Of a stretch of DNA of 64,000 bases, positions 1 to 7,780 are shown in pieces (position 1 is the first letter of the stretch; each line of letters begins with the position of its first letter). The stretch is taken from contig NZ_CP130831.1 of the NCBI RefSeq assembly GCF_030549525.1, forward strand, positions 3,187,501 through 3,251,500, in the 5' to 3' direction. Under the pieces are notes generated by a model that had not been told where the DNA came from, searched no databases, and worked only from the letters and a program-made list of their open reading frames with translations. Origin of the DNA: Stenotrophomonas sp. 704A1 (lineage in GTDB: Bacteria; Pseudomonadota; Gammaproteobacteria; Xanthomonadales; Xanthomonadaceae). The position numbers and the translations under genes are program-made.

Positions 1-103
1 CGAACTTGACGATGACGGCGCCACCGGCCTGGCGGGCGATTTCGCCAGTCTCAAGCGTGACGGTGTGCTTGCCGTACTGGAAGGTTTTGGTGATTTTTGC
101 CAC
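1..103 (-). CDS. pnp: Polyribonucleotide nucleotidyltransferase (PNPase), N-terminal fragment
   Basis: Only the first 34 codons lie in the window; the gene continues past base 1. PNPase is the phosphorolytic 3'-5' exoribonuclease of the RNA degradosome. The visible N-terminus reads [20 protein letters not shown], the usual start of the first RNase PH-like domain in Xanthomonadaceae. The start codon is GTG (101-103). It follows rpsO on the same strand, the conserved rpsO-pnp order. An intrinsic terminator between the two genes suggests that part of the pnp mRNA comes from readthrough or a separate promoter. Confidence 0.93.
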   Translation of the reverse strand, partial: MAKITKTFQYGKHTVTLETGEIARQAGGAVIVKF

Positions 104-168
104 GGATGGATGTCCTTGGGGATGCTGTCTGCGAATTGGACCGTCGGCGACCCTTGCCGCCAGCGGGT

Positions 169-186
169 GACCGGATCGTTCCGGTC
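169..186 (-). other. Hairpin in the pnp leader
   Basis: A perfect 7-bp stem (GACCGGA/TCCGGTC) with a TCGT loop lies about 65 bases upstream of the pnp start. In E. coli the pnp leader carries an RNase III-processed stem used for autoregulation. This one is shorter and is only a positional analogue. Confidence 0.3.
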
Positions 187-202
187 TGAATCGGGATTGC
201 GG

Positions 203-241
203 TGCTACAAAACAAAACCGCGGCGCATCGCTGCGCCGCGG
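203..241 (-). terminator. Intrinsic terminator after rpsO
   Basis: Read on the minus strand, a perfect 10-bp GC-rich stem (CCGCGGCGCA/TGCGCCGCGG, loop GCGA, 218-241) is followed at once by TTTTGTTTTG. It starts 12 bases after the rpsO stop codon. This is a textbook Rho-independent terminator. Confidence 0.85.
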
Positions 242-253
242 GGGATTCGTTGC

Positions 254-514
254 TTAGCGACGCAGGCCAAGCTTCTCGATCAGGGCCTTGTAACGCTCGA
301 CGTCCTTCTTCTTCAGGTAGTCGAGCAGGCTGCGACGGCGGTTGACCATCTGCAGCAGGCCGCGGCGGCTGTGGTGATCCTTCTTGTGGGTCTTGAAGTG
401 GCCGGTCAGCAGTTCGATGCGGGCGGTCAGCAGTGCAACCTGGACTTCCGGGGAGCCGGTGTCAGCCGAGCTGCGCTTGTTGTCTTCAATGACCTTCTGG
501 GTGTCGATCGACAT
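254..514 (-). CDS. rpsO: 30S ribosomal protein S15
   Basis: 86-residue S15 ([20 protein letters not shown]...), which binds 16S rRNA in the platform of the small subunit. Its length is close to the family norm (about 89). The core [16 protein letters not shown] and [12 protein letters not shown] segments that bind rRNA are intact. The frame stays open upstream to 559, but family length and N-terminus fix the ATG at 512-514. It lies between truB and pnp. A strong candidate promoter sits at 632-660 and a terminator follows, so it can be transcribed independently of the upstream nusA-infB operon. Confidence 0.97.
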   Translation of the reverse strand: MSIDTQKVIEDNKRSSADTGSPEVQVALLTARIELLTGHFKTHKKDHHSRRGLLQMVNRRRSLLDYLKKKDVERYKALIEKLGLRR

Positions 515-631
515 TTCTGTTTTCTCTGTGATGCGTGGCCGGCAGGAACGCGCTTTCACGCACCGCCTGGCTCGCCGTGGACTACTTGGGATGAAACCTG
601 CCTGCGCAGGCTGCCGGAAAACGGCCGCGAA

Positions 632-660
632 ATTGTAACGGTCGGGGGCCTCCGGAACAA
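632..660 (-). promoter_or_regulatory. Candidate sigma-70 promoter of rpsO
   Basis: On the minus strand, TTGTTC (655-660), a 17-base spacer, then TACAAT (632-637). It lies in the truB-rpsO gap and leaves a leader of about 110 bases that contains the palindrome GCCTGCGCAGGC. Its position matches the internal rpsO promoter known in E. coli. Confidence 0.6.
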
Positions 661-688
661 GGTCCGGGACTGAACCGCCCTGCCCCGT

Positions 689-1597
689 TCAGAGGTTGAA
701 GCGGCGCTGCGGCGCCAGCAGGCCGCTGTCGTCGACCTGGCCCAGACCCTGCAGGGCCGATTCAGGTCCGTACACGGCCACCAGGCCACGTGGCCAGGCC
801 GGGTCGCGCTGGCGCTGGCCCACGCAGAAGCGCTGTGCCTGGTCGGCATCGAGGTCGACCCGGGGGTACTCGGACAGGCCCGCGGCCACGGGCAGCAGCA
901 GGGCCTCCATGGCCGCTTGGTCACCGGCGTCGAGCAGGCCGCGCAGCTGCTCCAGGGTCACCATCGCCGGCGCCCGGAACGGGTCCACCCACAACCGCCG
1001 CAACGCGCTGATGTGCGCGCCGCAGCCCAGGGTCTCGCCAAGATCACGGGCCAGGCTGCGGATATAGGTGCCCGAACCACAGGTCACCCGCAGCCGCAGC
1101 CGCTCGGGGTGCTGCTCCAGCACGTCGATGGCATGGACCTGGACCCGGCGTTCGGGCGCCTCGATGGCGTCGCCGCGGCGGGCCTTCACATACAACGGCT
1201 CGCCGCCCTGCTTGAGCGCCGAATAGATCGGCGCGCGCTGCAGGATCTCGCCGAGCAGCGGCGCGATCGCCGCCTGCAGCGCCTCGGCGCTGATCGCCGG
1301 CACCGGACGCTCGAGCAGCAGCTGGCCTTCGGCGTCATCGGTATCGGTGGTCCGGCCCAGCACGATCTCGGCGTCGTAGGCCTTGGCCGACCCCAGCAGC
1401 AGGCCGGCAATCTTGGTCGCCTCGCCGAAGCACAGCGGCAGCAGGCCGGTCGCCAAGGGGTCCAGGCTGCCGGTATGGCCACCCTTCTCGGCGCGGAACA
1501 GGCAACGGGCCACCTGCAGTGCGGCGTTGGAGCTCATGCCGGTCGGCTTGTCGAGCAGCAGGATGCCATCCAGGCGTCGGAACTGAATTCGGGTCAT
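689..1597 (-). CDS. truB: tRNA pseudouridine(55) synthase
   Basis: 302-residue TruB, which makes pseudouridine 55 in the T-loop of almost all tRNAs. The catalytic segment [13 protein letters not shown] is present with the nucleophilic Asp at residue 46. The KPTGMSS motif near residue 17 and the RSLARDLGE region are also seen, and the C-terminal PUA-like part is complete. It follows rbfA in the rimP-nusA-infB-rbfA-truB series. Unusually, an inverted pair of SMAG repeats fills the gap to rbfA. One of them ends only about 12 bases upstream of the ATG, and I see no purine-rich Shine-Dalgarno there. Confidence 0.97.
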   Translation of the reverse strand: MTRIQFRRLDGILLLDKPTGMSSNAALQVARCLFRAEKGGHTGSLDPLATGLLPLCFGEATKIAGLLLGSAKAYDAEIVLGRTTDTDDAEGQLLLERPVPAISAEALQAAIAPLLGEILQRAPIYSALKQGGEPLYVKARRGDAIEAPERRVQVHAIDVLEQHPERLRLRVTCGSGTYIRSLARDLGETLGCGAHISALRRLWVDPFRAPAMVTLEQLRGLLDAGDQAAMEALLLPVAAGLSEYPRVDLDADQAQRFCVGQRQRDPAWPRGLVAVYGPESALQGLGQVDDSGLLAPQRRFNL

Positions 1598-1608
1598 GAC
1601 AGGTACGG

Positions 1609-1707
1609 GTAGCGCCGGGCCATGCCCGGCGGGCGCGCAGCGCGGTCTGCATCAGACATCGCCCAGCGCGGCGCGGAAAGAACAACGCCGGGCACGGCCC
1701 GGCGCTC
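1609..1707. repeat. Inverted pair of SMAG (REP) palindromes between rbfA and truB
   Basis: Element 1 (1609-1631) starts GTAGCGCCGGGCC and folds on itself. Element 2 (about 1686-1704) is the same palindrome in the opposite orientation (CGCCGGGCACGGCCCGGCG). The two can form separate hairpins or one long stem. They begin 5 bases after the rbfA stop and end 12 bases before the truB start, so they are transcribed within the operon and probably affect mRNA processing or stability. Confidence 0.85.
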
Positions 1708-1709
1708 GG

Positions 1710-2093
1710 TTACTCGTCGTCGCCTTCGCGGCGCTTCTCGGCGGCGACCGTGTCGGGCAGATCGCGCAGCAGGTTGTCGATGCGCTCGCCACGATCGACC
1801 GAGTCGTCGTAGTGGAAGTGCAGCTCGGGCACGTGGCGCAGCTTCATCGCCCGCGCCAGTTCCATGCGCAGGCCCCAGGCCAGTTCCTTCAGGCCCTTCA
1901 CCGCTTCGGCCGAACGTTCCGGCATCAGCGCGGTGACGAACACCTTGGCATGGGCCATGTCGCGGGTGATTTCCACGTCGGACACGCTCACCGAGGGCAA
2001 CCCGTGCTCGCGCACGGCGTTGTGCACCAGGGTGCCGAGTTCACGGCGCAGCTGGGCGGAGACACGGTCGGTTCGATGGAAAGTCTTGGGCAC
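1710..2093 (-). CDS. rbfA: 30S ribosome-binding factor RbfA
   Basis: 127-residue RbfA, a KH-fold protein needed for late 16S rRNA 5'-end maturation and cold adaptation. The N-terminal RTDRVSAQLRREL and the HVPELHFHYDDSVDRGERI segment are characteristic. The C-terminus is acidic and charged. It sits between infB and truB in the conserved operon. A strong hairpin in the 81-base gap to infB could modulate its expression. Confidence 0.96.
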   Translation of the reverse strand: MPKTFHRTDRVSAQLRRELGTLVHNAVREHGLPSVSVSDVEITRDMAHAKVFVTALMPERSAEAVKGLKELAWGLRMELARAMKLRHVPELHFHYDDSVDRGERIDNLLRDLPDTVAAEKRREGDDE

Positions 2094-2141
2094 GCGTCAG
2101 GCTCGTATGGGTTGCGTTCTTGCAGTTTACGGGATGAAACA

Positions 2142-2165
2142 GGACCGGCCCGCAGGGGCCGGTCC
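2142..2165 (-). terminator. Terminator-like hairpin between infB and rbfA
   Basis: Perfect 10-bp stem GGACCGGCCC/GGGCCGGTCC with a 4-base loop, 9 bases after the infB stop. On the minus strand the stem is followed only by TGTTTC, so the U-tract is weak. It more likely acts as a partial terminator, or as a 3'-end stabiliser for the upstream mRNA, than as a full stop. Confidence 0.5.
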
Positions 2166-2174
2166 TTTGCAGCA

Positions 2175-4814
2175 TTACAGGGTGCGCGGCACTTCGATAC
2201 GCTCGAAGCACTCGATCTGGTCACCCGGCTTGACGTCGTTGTAGGCCTTCACCGCGATACCGCATTCGGTACCGTTGCGGACTTCCTCGACGTTCTCCTT
2301 GAAGCGGCGCAGCGATTCCAGCTCGCCCTCGAAGATCACCACGCTGTCGCGCAGGACACGGATCGGCTTGTTGCGCTTGACCACGCCCTCGATGACCATC
2401 GAACCGGCGACGGCGCCCAGCTTGGAGCTGCGGAACACGTCGCGGACCTCGGCGATACCGATGATCTCTTCGCGGATCTCCACGCCCAGCAGACCGGAGG
2501 CCACCTGCTTCACCTGATCGATCACGTCATAGATGATCGAGAAGTAACGCAGGTCCACGCCGTTGGATTCAATGATGCGACGGGCCGACGCATCCGCACG
2601 CACGTTGAAGCCGATGACGGTGGCCTTCGAAGCGGCCGCCGAATTGGCGTCCGACTCGGTGATGCCGCCCACGCCGGAGTGGATCACGTTGATGCGGATG
2701 TCTTCGTTGGACAGCGCGACCAGTGCCTGGCTCAGGGCCTGCACCGAACCCTGCACGTCGGCCTTGATGACCAGGTTGAGGACCTGCTGGCCCTCGCCCT
2801 TGCCCAGGGTGGCCATGATGTCTTCCATGCGGCTGCCCGCAGTGGCGACCAGGCGCGATTCACGGCGCTTGGTTTCGCGCTGCTGGGCAACGTCCTTGGC
2901 CAGGCGCTCGTCGTCGACGACGACGAAGTCGTCACCGGCTTCCGGCACGCCGGACAGACCCAGCACCTGCACCGGGATGGACGGGCCGGCGAACTCCGGC
3001 TGCTTGCCGGTTTCGTCGAACAGGGCGCGCACGCGGCCGTACTGGATGCCGCACACCAGGTAGTCGCCCTTCTTCAGGCGACCCTGCTGCACCAGCACCG
3101 TCGCGACCGGGCCACGGCCCTTGTCCAGCGAGGATTCGATGACCACGCCGTTGGCGCGGCCTTCGTCCACGGCCTTCAGTTCCAGCAGCTCGGCCTGCAC
3201 CGAGACGGCGTCCAGCAGATCGTCGATGCCCAGGCCGGTCTTGGCCGAGATCTCCACCATCTGGATGTCACCACCGAACTCTTCAGCCACGACCTGCTCG
3301 GAGAGCAGCTCGTTCTTGACCCGCATCGGGTCGGCACCGGACTTGTCGATCTTGTTGATCGCCACGATCAGCGGCACACCCGCCGAACGGGCGTGCTGGA
3401 TCGCTTCCTTGGTCTGCGGCATGACGCCGTCATCGGCGGCCACGACCAGCACCACGATGTCGGTCAGCTTGGCGCCGCGGGCACGCATCGAGGTGAACGC
3501 GGCGTGGCCCGGGGTATCCAGGAAGCTGATGACGCCCTTCGGCGTATCGACGTGGTAGGCACCGATGTGCTGGGTGATGCCGCCGGCTTCGCCGGTGGCG
3601 ACCTTGGTGCGGCGGATGTAATCCAGCAGCGAGGTCTTGCCGTGGTCGACATGGCCCATGATGGTGACCACCGGCGGACGCTGCACGGCTTCGCCCTGGG
3701 CCTCACCCGCCGACGCCAGCAGTGCGTCTTCGGCATCGTTGTCGTTGGCACGGATGGCCTTGTGGCCCAGTTCCTCGGTGACCAGCGCCGCGGTGTCGTG
3801 GTCGATGGACTGGGTGATGGTGGCCATCACGCCCATCTTGAACAGCGCCTTCACCACCTCGCCGCCCTTCAGCGCGAGCTTCTGCGCCAGGTCGGCCACG
3901 GTGATGGTCTCGCCGATCGCCACTTCACGCACGACCGGGGCGGTCGGACGCTCGAAGGCGTGCGGACCGGCGTTGCCACCGCCACGCGACATGTCGCGGC
4001 GACCGGACGACGGACGGCTGCCCGGACGGCCACGGTTGTTGCTGTTGCTGTTGCCACGACGGGCACGGTCGGCGGCCGACAGATGCATCTGGCCGGCGAA
4101 ACGGTCGCCCGGGCCACGCTCGTTGCGCGGCGCGCTGCGGTTGTTGCGGTCGTCGCTGCGCGGCGGCGCACCACGCGGAGCAGCCGGGGCTGCCGCGGGG
4201 GTGCGCGGCGGGCGCGGCGCGGTTTCGTCGATCGGCGCGCGCACCTTGGGCTGGCTGGCGGCCAGCGCCTCGGCCGCCTTGGCGGCAACCGCAGCTTCCT
4301 CGGCCGCCTTCTTCTCGGCCTCGGCACGCTCCTTGGCGGCGATTTCTTCCTCGCGTGCACGGACGATGGCCTCGTCACGCAGGCGGTCCTTCTCGGCCAG
4401 CGCCTGCTGCTCGGCAAGGTTGCGCGCACGCGACTCTTCGAGCTTGCGCAGGATGTCCGCGCGCTCTTCGTCCGGGGTCATCGCGCGACCACCATCAGCC
4501 TTGACGTAGGTACGCTTCTGGCGCACCTCGACATTCACGGTCGTCTTGCTGCGACCGGAATTGACCGTCACTTCCTGCTGCTTCCGACGGTTGAGCGTGA
4601 TCTTCTTTGCGGACTGATCGGTCTCTTCCGGGGCCTGCTCGGGCTTGCCGTGCGAACGACGAAGGAAGCCCAGAAGCTTCACTTTCTCGCTGCTGGTCAC
4701 GACCTGGTCGGGACCGCTGAACTTCATGCCGGCACCGGCCAGCTGTTCCAGCAGTTTTTCGACCGGTGTATTGACCAGTTCGGCAAGCTTGCGGATGGTG
4801 GTTTGCTGCGACAT
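2175..4814 (-). CDS. infB: Translation initiation factor IF-2
   Basis: 879-residue IF-2, the GTPase that brings fMet-tRNA to the 30S P site and promotes subunit joining. In order: an IF2N domain (about 1-50), a long Ala/Glu/Arg-rich linker (about 80-300) with Asn/Arg-rich patches, a second IF2N-type domain, and the G domain. The G domain has GHVDHGKTS (Lys at about residue 392), DTPGHAAF and NKID. Domains II, III and C2 follow. Length and motifs match E. coli IF2-alpha (890). It follows nusA with a 92-base gap. Frames read in the opposite direction across this gene are shadows of its biased codons. Confidence 0.98.
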   Translation of the reverse strand: MSQQTTIRKLAELVNTPVEKLLEQLAGAGMKFSGPDQVVTSSEKVKLLGFLRRSHGKPEQAPEETDQSAKKITLNRRKQQEVTVNSGRSKTTVNVEVRQKRTYVKADGGRAMTPDEERADILRKLEESRARNLAEQQALAEKDRLRDEAIVRAREEEIAAKERAEAEKKAAEEAAVAAKAAEALAASQPKVRAPIDETAPRPPRTPAAAPAAPRGAPPRSDDRNNRSAPRNERGPGDRFAGQMHLSAADRARRGNSNSNNRGRPGSRPSSGRRDMSRGGGNAGPHAFERPTAPVVREVAIGETITVADLAQKLALKGGEVVKALFKMGVMATITQSIDHDTAALVTEELGHKAIRANDNDAEDALLASAGEAQGEAVQRPPVVTIMGHVDHGKTSLLDYIRRTKVATGEAGGITQHIGAYHVDTPKGVISFLDTPGHAAFTSMRARGAKLTDIVVLVVAADDGVMPQTKEAIQHARSAGVPLIVAINKIDKSGADPMRVKNELLSEQVVAEEFGGDIQMVEISAKTGLGIDDLLDAVSVQAELLELKAVDEGRANGVVIESSLDKGRGPVATVLVQQGRLKKGDYLVCGIQYGRVRALFDETGKQPEFAGPSIPVQVLGLSGVPEAGDDFVVVDDERLAKDVAQQRETKRRESRLVATAGSRMEDIMATLGKGEGQQVLNLVIKADVQGSVQALSQALVALSNEDIRINVIHSGVGGITESDANSAAASKATVIGFNVRADASARRIIESNGVDLRYFSIIYDVIDQVKQVASGLLGVEIREEIIGIAEVRDVFRSSKLGAVAGSMVIEGVVKRNKPIRVLRDSVVIFEGELESLRRFKENVEEVRNGTECGIAVKAYNDVKPGDQIECFERIEVPRTL

Positions 4815-4906
4815 TCGGATCCTATGATCTTGTGGGCGCCCCCCCGCATCTGGAGGTGGCGCGGATTCTACGCCCTGATCGGCTCAGGGCCCTGTTCATT
4901 GCCGGC

Positions 4907-6418
4907 TCATTCGCCGCGTTCCAGTCGGGCGATCTCCTCGGCACGCGCGGCCAGGATCAGCGCCGCGGCGCGCTCCTGGTCCAGCCCTTCGATGCCGAAG
5001 TCCATGACCTCGTCGGCGGCCAGGTCGGACAGGTCCTCGCTGGTGCGCACGCCGTGGCCGGCCAACGCGTAGGCGGTGGCTTCGTCCATGCCCTTCAGGG
5101 ACAGCAGGTCCTGCGCCGGCTGGCCGTCTTCCAGGCCTTCCTCGACCGCCAGGGCCTCATTGAGCAGCGCATCGCGGGCACGTGCGCGCAGCTCTTCGAC
5201 GATGTCCTCGTCGAAACCTTCGACGGCCAGCAGTTCGCCGACCGGCACATAGGCGATTTCCTCGACCGTGCCGAAGCCCTCGCTGACCAGGATGCCGGCG
5301 ATCTCTTCGTCCACTTCCAGCTTGTCCATGAACAGCTGGCGCGCCGCGGCCTGCTCGGCTTCGGACTTGGCGGTCACCTGGTCCTGGGTCATCACGTTGA
5401 GCTGCCAGCCGGTCAGGCGGCTGGCCAGGCGCACGTTCTGGCCGCCCTTGCCGATCGCCTGGGCCAGGCGGTCTTCGGCAACGGCCAGGTCCATCGAATG
5501 CTTGTCTTCATCGACGATGATCGACTGCACTTCGGCCGGTGCCATCGCATTGATGACGAAGTTGGCCGGGTTCTCGTTCCACAGGACGATATCCACGCGC
5601 TCGCCATTGAGCTCGTTGGACACCGCCTGCACGCGCGAACCGCGCATGCCGATGCAGGCGCCGATCGGATCGGTGCGCTGGTCGTGGGCGAGCACGGCGA
5701 TCTTGGCACGGTCGCCCGGATCGCGGGCGCAGGCCTTGATTTCCACCAGGCCCTGGCCGACTTCCGGCACTTCCAGCTTGAACAGCTCGATCATGAATTC
5801 CGGGGCGGCGCGGCTGATGAACAGCTGCGGGCCACGCGGTTCCGAACGCACTTCGGCCAGGTAGCCGCGCACGCGGTCGCCGGCACGCAGGACGTCACGC
5901 GGGATGCCCTTGTCCTTCGGAATGAAGCCTTCGGCGTTGCCGCCGAGGTCGACATAGATGTTGCCGCGCTCGGCGCGCTTGACCACACCGGTGATCAGTT
6001 CGCCAACGCGATCCTTCCAGGCATCCACCACCTGCTGGCGCTCGGCTTCGCGCACGCGCTGCACGATCACCTGCTTGGCGGCCTGGGCGGCGATGCGACC
6101 GAAGTCCGGGTTCTCGATCTGCTCTTCGATGTAGTCGCCGACATCCACGCCTTCGGCTTCGTCGACGGCATCCATCAGGCGGATCTGGCGATCAGGCGAT
6201 TCCATGACCACGTCATCGGCCACCACTTCCCAGCGGCGGTAGGTTTCATAGCTGCCATCCTTGTGGTCGATGACCACGCGGGTCAGCACTTCCTCGTCGG
6301 GATAGCGCTTCTTCGCTGCCGAGGCCAGGGCGGCCTCGATGGCATCGAAGATCACTTCACGCGGCACGCCCTTCTCGTTGGCGACCGCGTCCACTACCAG
6401 CAACAGTTCCTTGCTCAT
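4907..6418 (-). CDS. nusA: Transcription termination/antitermination factor NusA
   Basis: 503-residue NusA, which binds RNA polymerase near the RNA exit channel and controls pausing, termination and antitermination. It starts MSKELLLVVDAVANEKGV (ATG 6416-6418). It has an N-terminal polymerase-binding domain, an S1 domain (about 135-200, ITGVVKRAERGNIYVDLGG), KH1/KH2 domains (GMRGSRVQAV and IGKGGQNVRLA), and two acidic C-terminal repeats as in E. coli. It begins 4 bases after the rimP stop, so the two are translationally linked. The frame is open further upstream through rimP, but family length fixes this start. Confidence 0.97.
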   Translation of the reverse strand: MSKELLLVVDAVANEKGVPREVIFDAIEAALASAAKKRYPDEEVLTRVVIDHKDGSYETYRRWEVVADDVVMESPDRQIRLMDAVDEAEGVDVGDYIEEQIENPDFGRIAAQAAKQVIVQRVREAERQQVVDAWKDRVGELITGVVKRAERGNIYVDLGGNAEGFIPKDKGIPRDVLRAGDRVRGYLAEVRSEPRGPQLFISRAAPEFMIELFKLEVPEVGQGLVEIKACARDPGDRAKIAVLAHDQRTDPIGACIGMRGSRVQAVSNELNGERVDIVLWNENPANFVINAMAPAEVQSIIVDEDKHSMDLAVAEDRLAQAIGKGGQNVRLASRLTGWQLNVMTQDQVTAKSEAEQAAARQLFMDKLEVDEEIAGILVSEGFGTVEEIAYVPVGELLAVEGFDEDIVEELRARARDALLNEALAVEEGLEDGQPAQDLLSLKGMDEATAYALAGHGVRTSEDLSDLAADEVMDFGIEGLDQERAAALILAARAEEIARLERGE

Positions 6419-6422
6419 TGGC

Positions 6423-7013
6423 TCACTCCGCGCGCGGCTTCTTTGCCGCCGGCTCGTTGGAAGAAGAATTCTTGTTCGGCTTCGGACGCTTCGGCGCCGG
6501 ACCGGTCGGCTTGCTCGGGGCCAGCCCCAGCGCCACCCAGTCAGGCATGATCCGCGCCTTGTCGATGTTGTCGGCCGACACCACCAGCGCGGCGTTGTCG
6601 ACGATGAAGGTGATGCTGCCCTGCGCCTCATCGATCGCCTCGATGCGGCCCTGCAGGCGGCGGCGATTGTCCTGCGGCAGCTTCAGGGTGACCTTGGCCG
6701 ATTCGCCGAGGTGACGGCCGAACTGCTCGAGGTTGAACAGCGGACGGTCGACGCCCGGCGAGGACACTTCCAGCGTGTAATTGCCACTGATCGGGTCCTC
6801 GACGTCCATCTGCGCCGACACTTCGCGGCTGACCCGCTCACAGTCGTCGACATTGATGATGCGCTCCGGCTGTTCGGCCAGCGGCACGTCGATGTAAAGG
6901 CGCAGGGTCGCACCGCCGGGGGCCGGCAGATACTCAACGCCCAGCAGCTCCAGGCCCAGCGACACAACGGTCGGGGCGAGCAGATTCGCGATGTCGGTTG
7001 CCTTGTCGCTCAC
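6423..7013 (-). CDS. rimP: Ribosome maturation factor RimP
   Basis: 196-residue RimP (formerly YhbC), a 30S assembly factor acting with S19 and S12. The two-domain pattern is clear: the N-terminal alpha/beta domain ([21 protein letters not shown] through [11 protein letters not shown]), then an Sm-like domain. A basic Lys/Pro/Asn/Ser-rich tail of about 35 residues extends beyond the E. coli length. The start is GTG (7011-7013). It is the first protein gene of the nusA-infB operon and is preceded by a leader of about 210 bases with a candidate promoter and attenuator-like hairpins. Confidence 0.95.
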   Translation of the reverse strand: MSDKATDIANLLAPTVVSLGLELLGVEYLPAPGGATLRLYIDVPLAEQPERIINVDDCERVSREVSAQMDVEDPISGNYTLEVSSPGVDRPLFNLEQFGRHLGESAKVTLKLPQDNRRRLQGRIEAIDEAQGSITFIVDNAALVVSADNIDKARIMPDWVALGLAPSKPTGPAPKRPKPNKNSSSNEPAAKKPRAE

Positions 7014-7070
7014 AGCCTGCCTTGATCTCTTGGTTGGGTGCCGGCCTTGGCCGGCGTGAAAACATGACGC

Positions 7071-7106
7071 CCCGGAAACGACAAAGGGCCCGCAGGGCCC
7101 CTTTTT
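7071..7106 (-). terminator. Attenuator-like hairpin in the rimP leader
   Basis: On the minus strand AAAGGGGCCC-TGC-GGGCCCTTT (one bulged G) is followed by TTTGTCGTTT. It lies about 70 bases before the rimP start and downstream of the candidate rimP promoter. A premature terminator here could control the nusA-infB operon. The plus-strand reading ends in TTTTT, but no plus-strand gene leads into it. Confidence 0.4.
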
Positions 7107-7228
7107 CCGGAAAGACTCCGGTGACTGGATTCCGGTTGCAACGCGCTGCGTAAGCGTGTTGCGAGCCCTCCTTCCGGACCGGGTCTCCCGTGGGGAGGCC
7201 GCCTTCAGGGGTACTGCCTAGGCCGCTG

Positions 7229-7257
7229 ATGATAGCGGCTGCACCGCACTGGTGCAA
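7229..7257 (-). promoter_or_regulatory. Candidate sigma-70 promoter of rimP-nusA-infB
   Basis: Minus strand TTGCAC (7252-7257), a 17-base spacer, TATCAT (7229-7234). It lies between the tRNA terminator and rimP and predicts a leader of about 209 bases. The rest of the 7014-7415 gap holds the attenuator-like hairpin, a GCCGGC stem near 7042, a SMAG pair and the tRNA terminator. Confidence 0.6.
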
Positions 7258-7289
7258 GGCTTGGACCGCCTTGAACCGACCGCTGCGCT

Positions 7290-7353
7290 CGCCGGGCACG
7301 GCCCGGCGCTGCCGGGACAACACGCGGTGGTAGCGCCGGGCCATGCCCGGCGG
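7290..7353. repeat. Inverted pair of SMAG (REP) palindromes
   Basis: A palindrome CGCCGGGCACGGCCCGGCG (about 7290-7308) and a second element beginning GTAGCGCCGGGCC (7330-7353) lie in opposite orientations. They sit between the tRNA-fMet terminator and the rimP promoter, in untranslated DNA. Confidence 0.8.
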
Positions 7354-7370
7354 ATCCGGCGGAACCCCCA

Positions 7371-7407
7371 AAGAAAAACGCCCTCGAAGCAGGACTTCGA
7401 AGGCGCA
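7371..7407 (-). terminator. Intrinsic terminator after tRNA-fMet
   Basis: Minus strand stem GCGCCTTCGAAG/CTTCGAGGGCG with a 5-base loop, followed by TTTTTCTTT. It begins 9 bases after the mature 3' end of the second tRNA. It should separate the tRNA transcript from rimP. Confidence 0.8.
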
Positions 7408-7415
7408 TTCTTACT

Positions 7416-7492
7416 TGGTAGCGGGGGCAGGATTTGAACCTGCGACCTTCGGGTTATGAGCCCGACGAGCTGCCAGACTGCTCCACCCCGCA
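7416..7492 (-). tRNA. tRNA-fMet (CAT), initiator, distal copy
   Basis: 77 bases including the encoded CCA. The anticodon stem-loop GGG-CTCATAA-CCC has the three G-C pairs of initiator tRNAs, and the D-stem has the purine11-pyrimidine24 pair. The acceptor has T1 facing T72, an unpaired end. The missing 1-72 pair is an initiator identity element, usually C1-A72 in E. coli. This copy is identical to the one at 7577-7653. Confidence 0.95.
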
Positions 7493-7576
7493 TCAGAAGC
7501 GGAATTATGAGGCATGACTTCAAAACCTGCAAGCCTTTCCTCATTCATCGAACCGGTTGGCGCCCGTTCGATGTGT

Positions 7577-7653
7577 TGGTAGCGGGGGCAGGATTTGAAC
7601 CTGCGACCTTCGGGTTATGAGCCCGACGAGCTGCCAGACTGCTCCACCCCGCA
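7577..7653 (-). tRNA. tRNA-fMet (CAT), initiator, promoter-proximal copy
   Basis: Identical in all 77 bases to the copy at 7416-7492, with 84 unrelated bases between them. The same initiator features are present: three G-C pairs below a CTCATAA loop, an unpaired T1-T72 and an encoded CCA. The pair occupies the metY position of E. coli, just upstream of rimP-nusA-infB. Confidence 0.95.
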
Positions 7654-7748
7654 CCGGAAGTGTTTGAACTGCTGCCCCGCTCTTTCGAGGAGGGCTACCG
7701 CAACGATGTTCTGGCTGAACCGCTGCAGTGACAACTCAGGCTGCGCAT

Positions 7749-7777
7749 ATTACACGAATCGCGCAGCTTTGTGTCAA
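7749..7777 (-). promoter_or_regulatory. Promoter of the tRNA-fMet pair
   Basis: Minus strand TTGACA (7772-7777), a 17-base spacer, TGTAAT (7749-7754), followed by a GC-rich discriminator (GCGCAGCC). The consensus -35 and GC-rich start region are typical of stringently controlled stable-RNA promoters. The -35 box lies 4 bases past the nuoN stop codon. Confidence 0.75.
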
Positions 7778-7780
7778 CTT

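Noticed and set aside
1596..5072. Very long open frame on the plus strand opposite rbfA and infB (over 1100 codons)
   Set aside because: It is antisense to well-identified genes, His/Gln/Leu-rich in the way high-GC antisense frames are, has no recognisable domain and crosses several gene boundaries. A codon-bias shadow.
7081..7106. Plus-strand intrinsic terminator (GGGCCC stem followed by TTTTT)
   Set aside because: No plus-strand gene leads into it. The same hairpin read on the minus strand sits in the rimP leader, where it makes more sense.
7416..7653. Elongator tRNA-Met
   Set aside because: The three G-C pairs of the anticodon stem and the unpaired 1-72 position identify both copies as initiator tRNAs.
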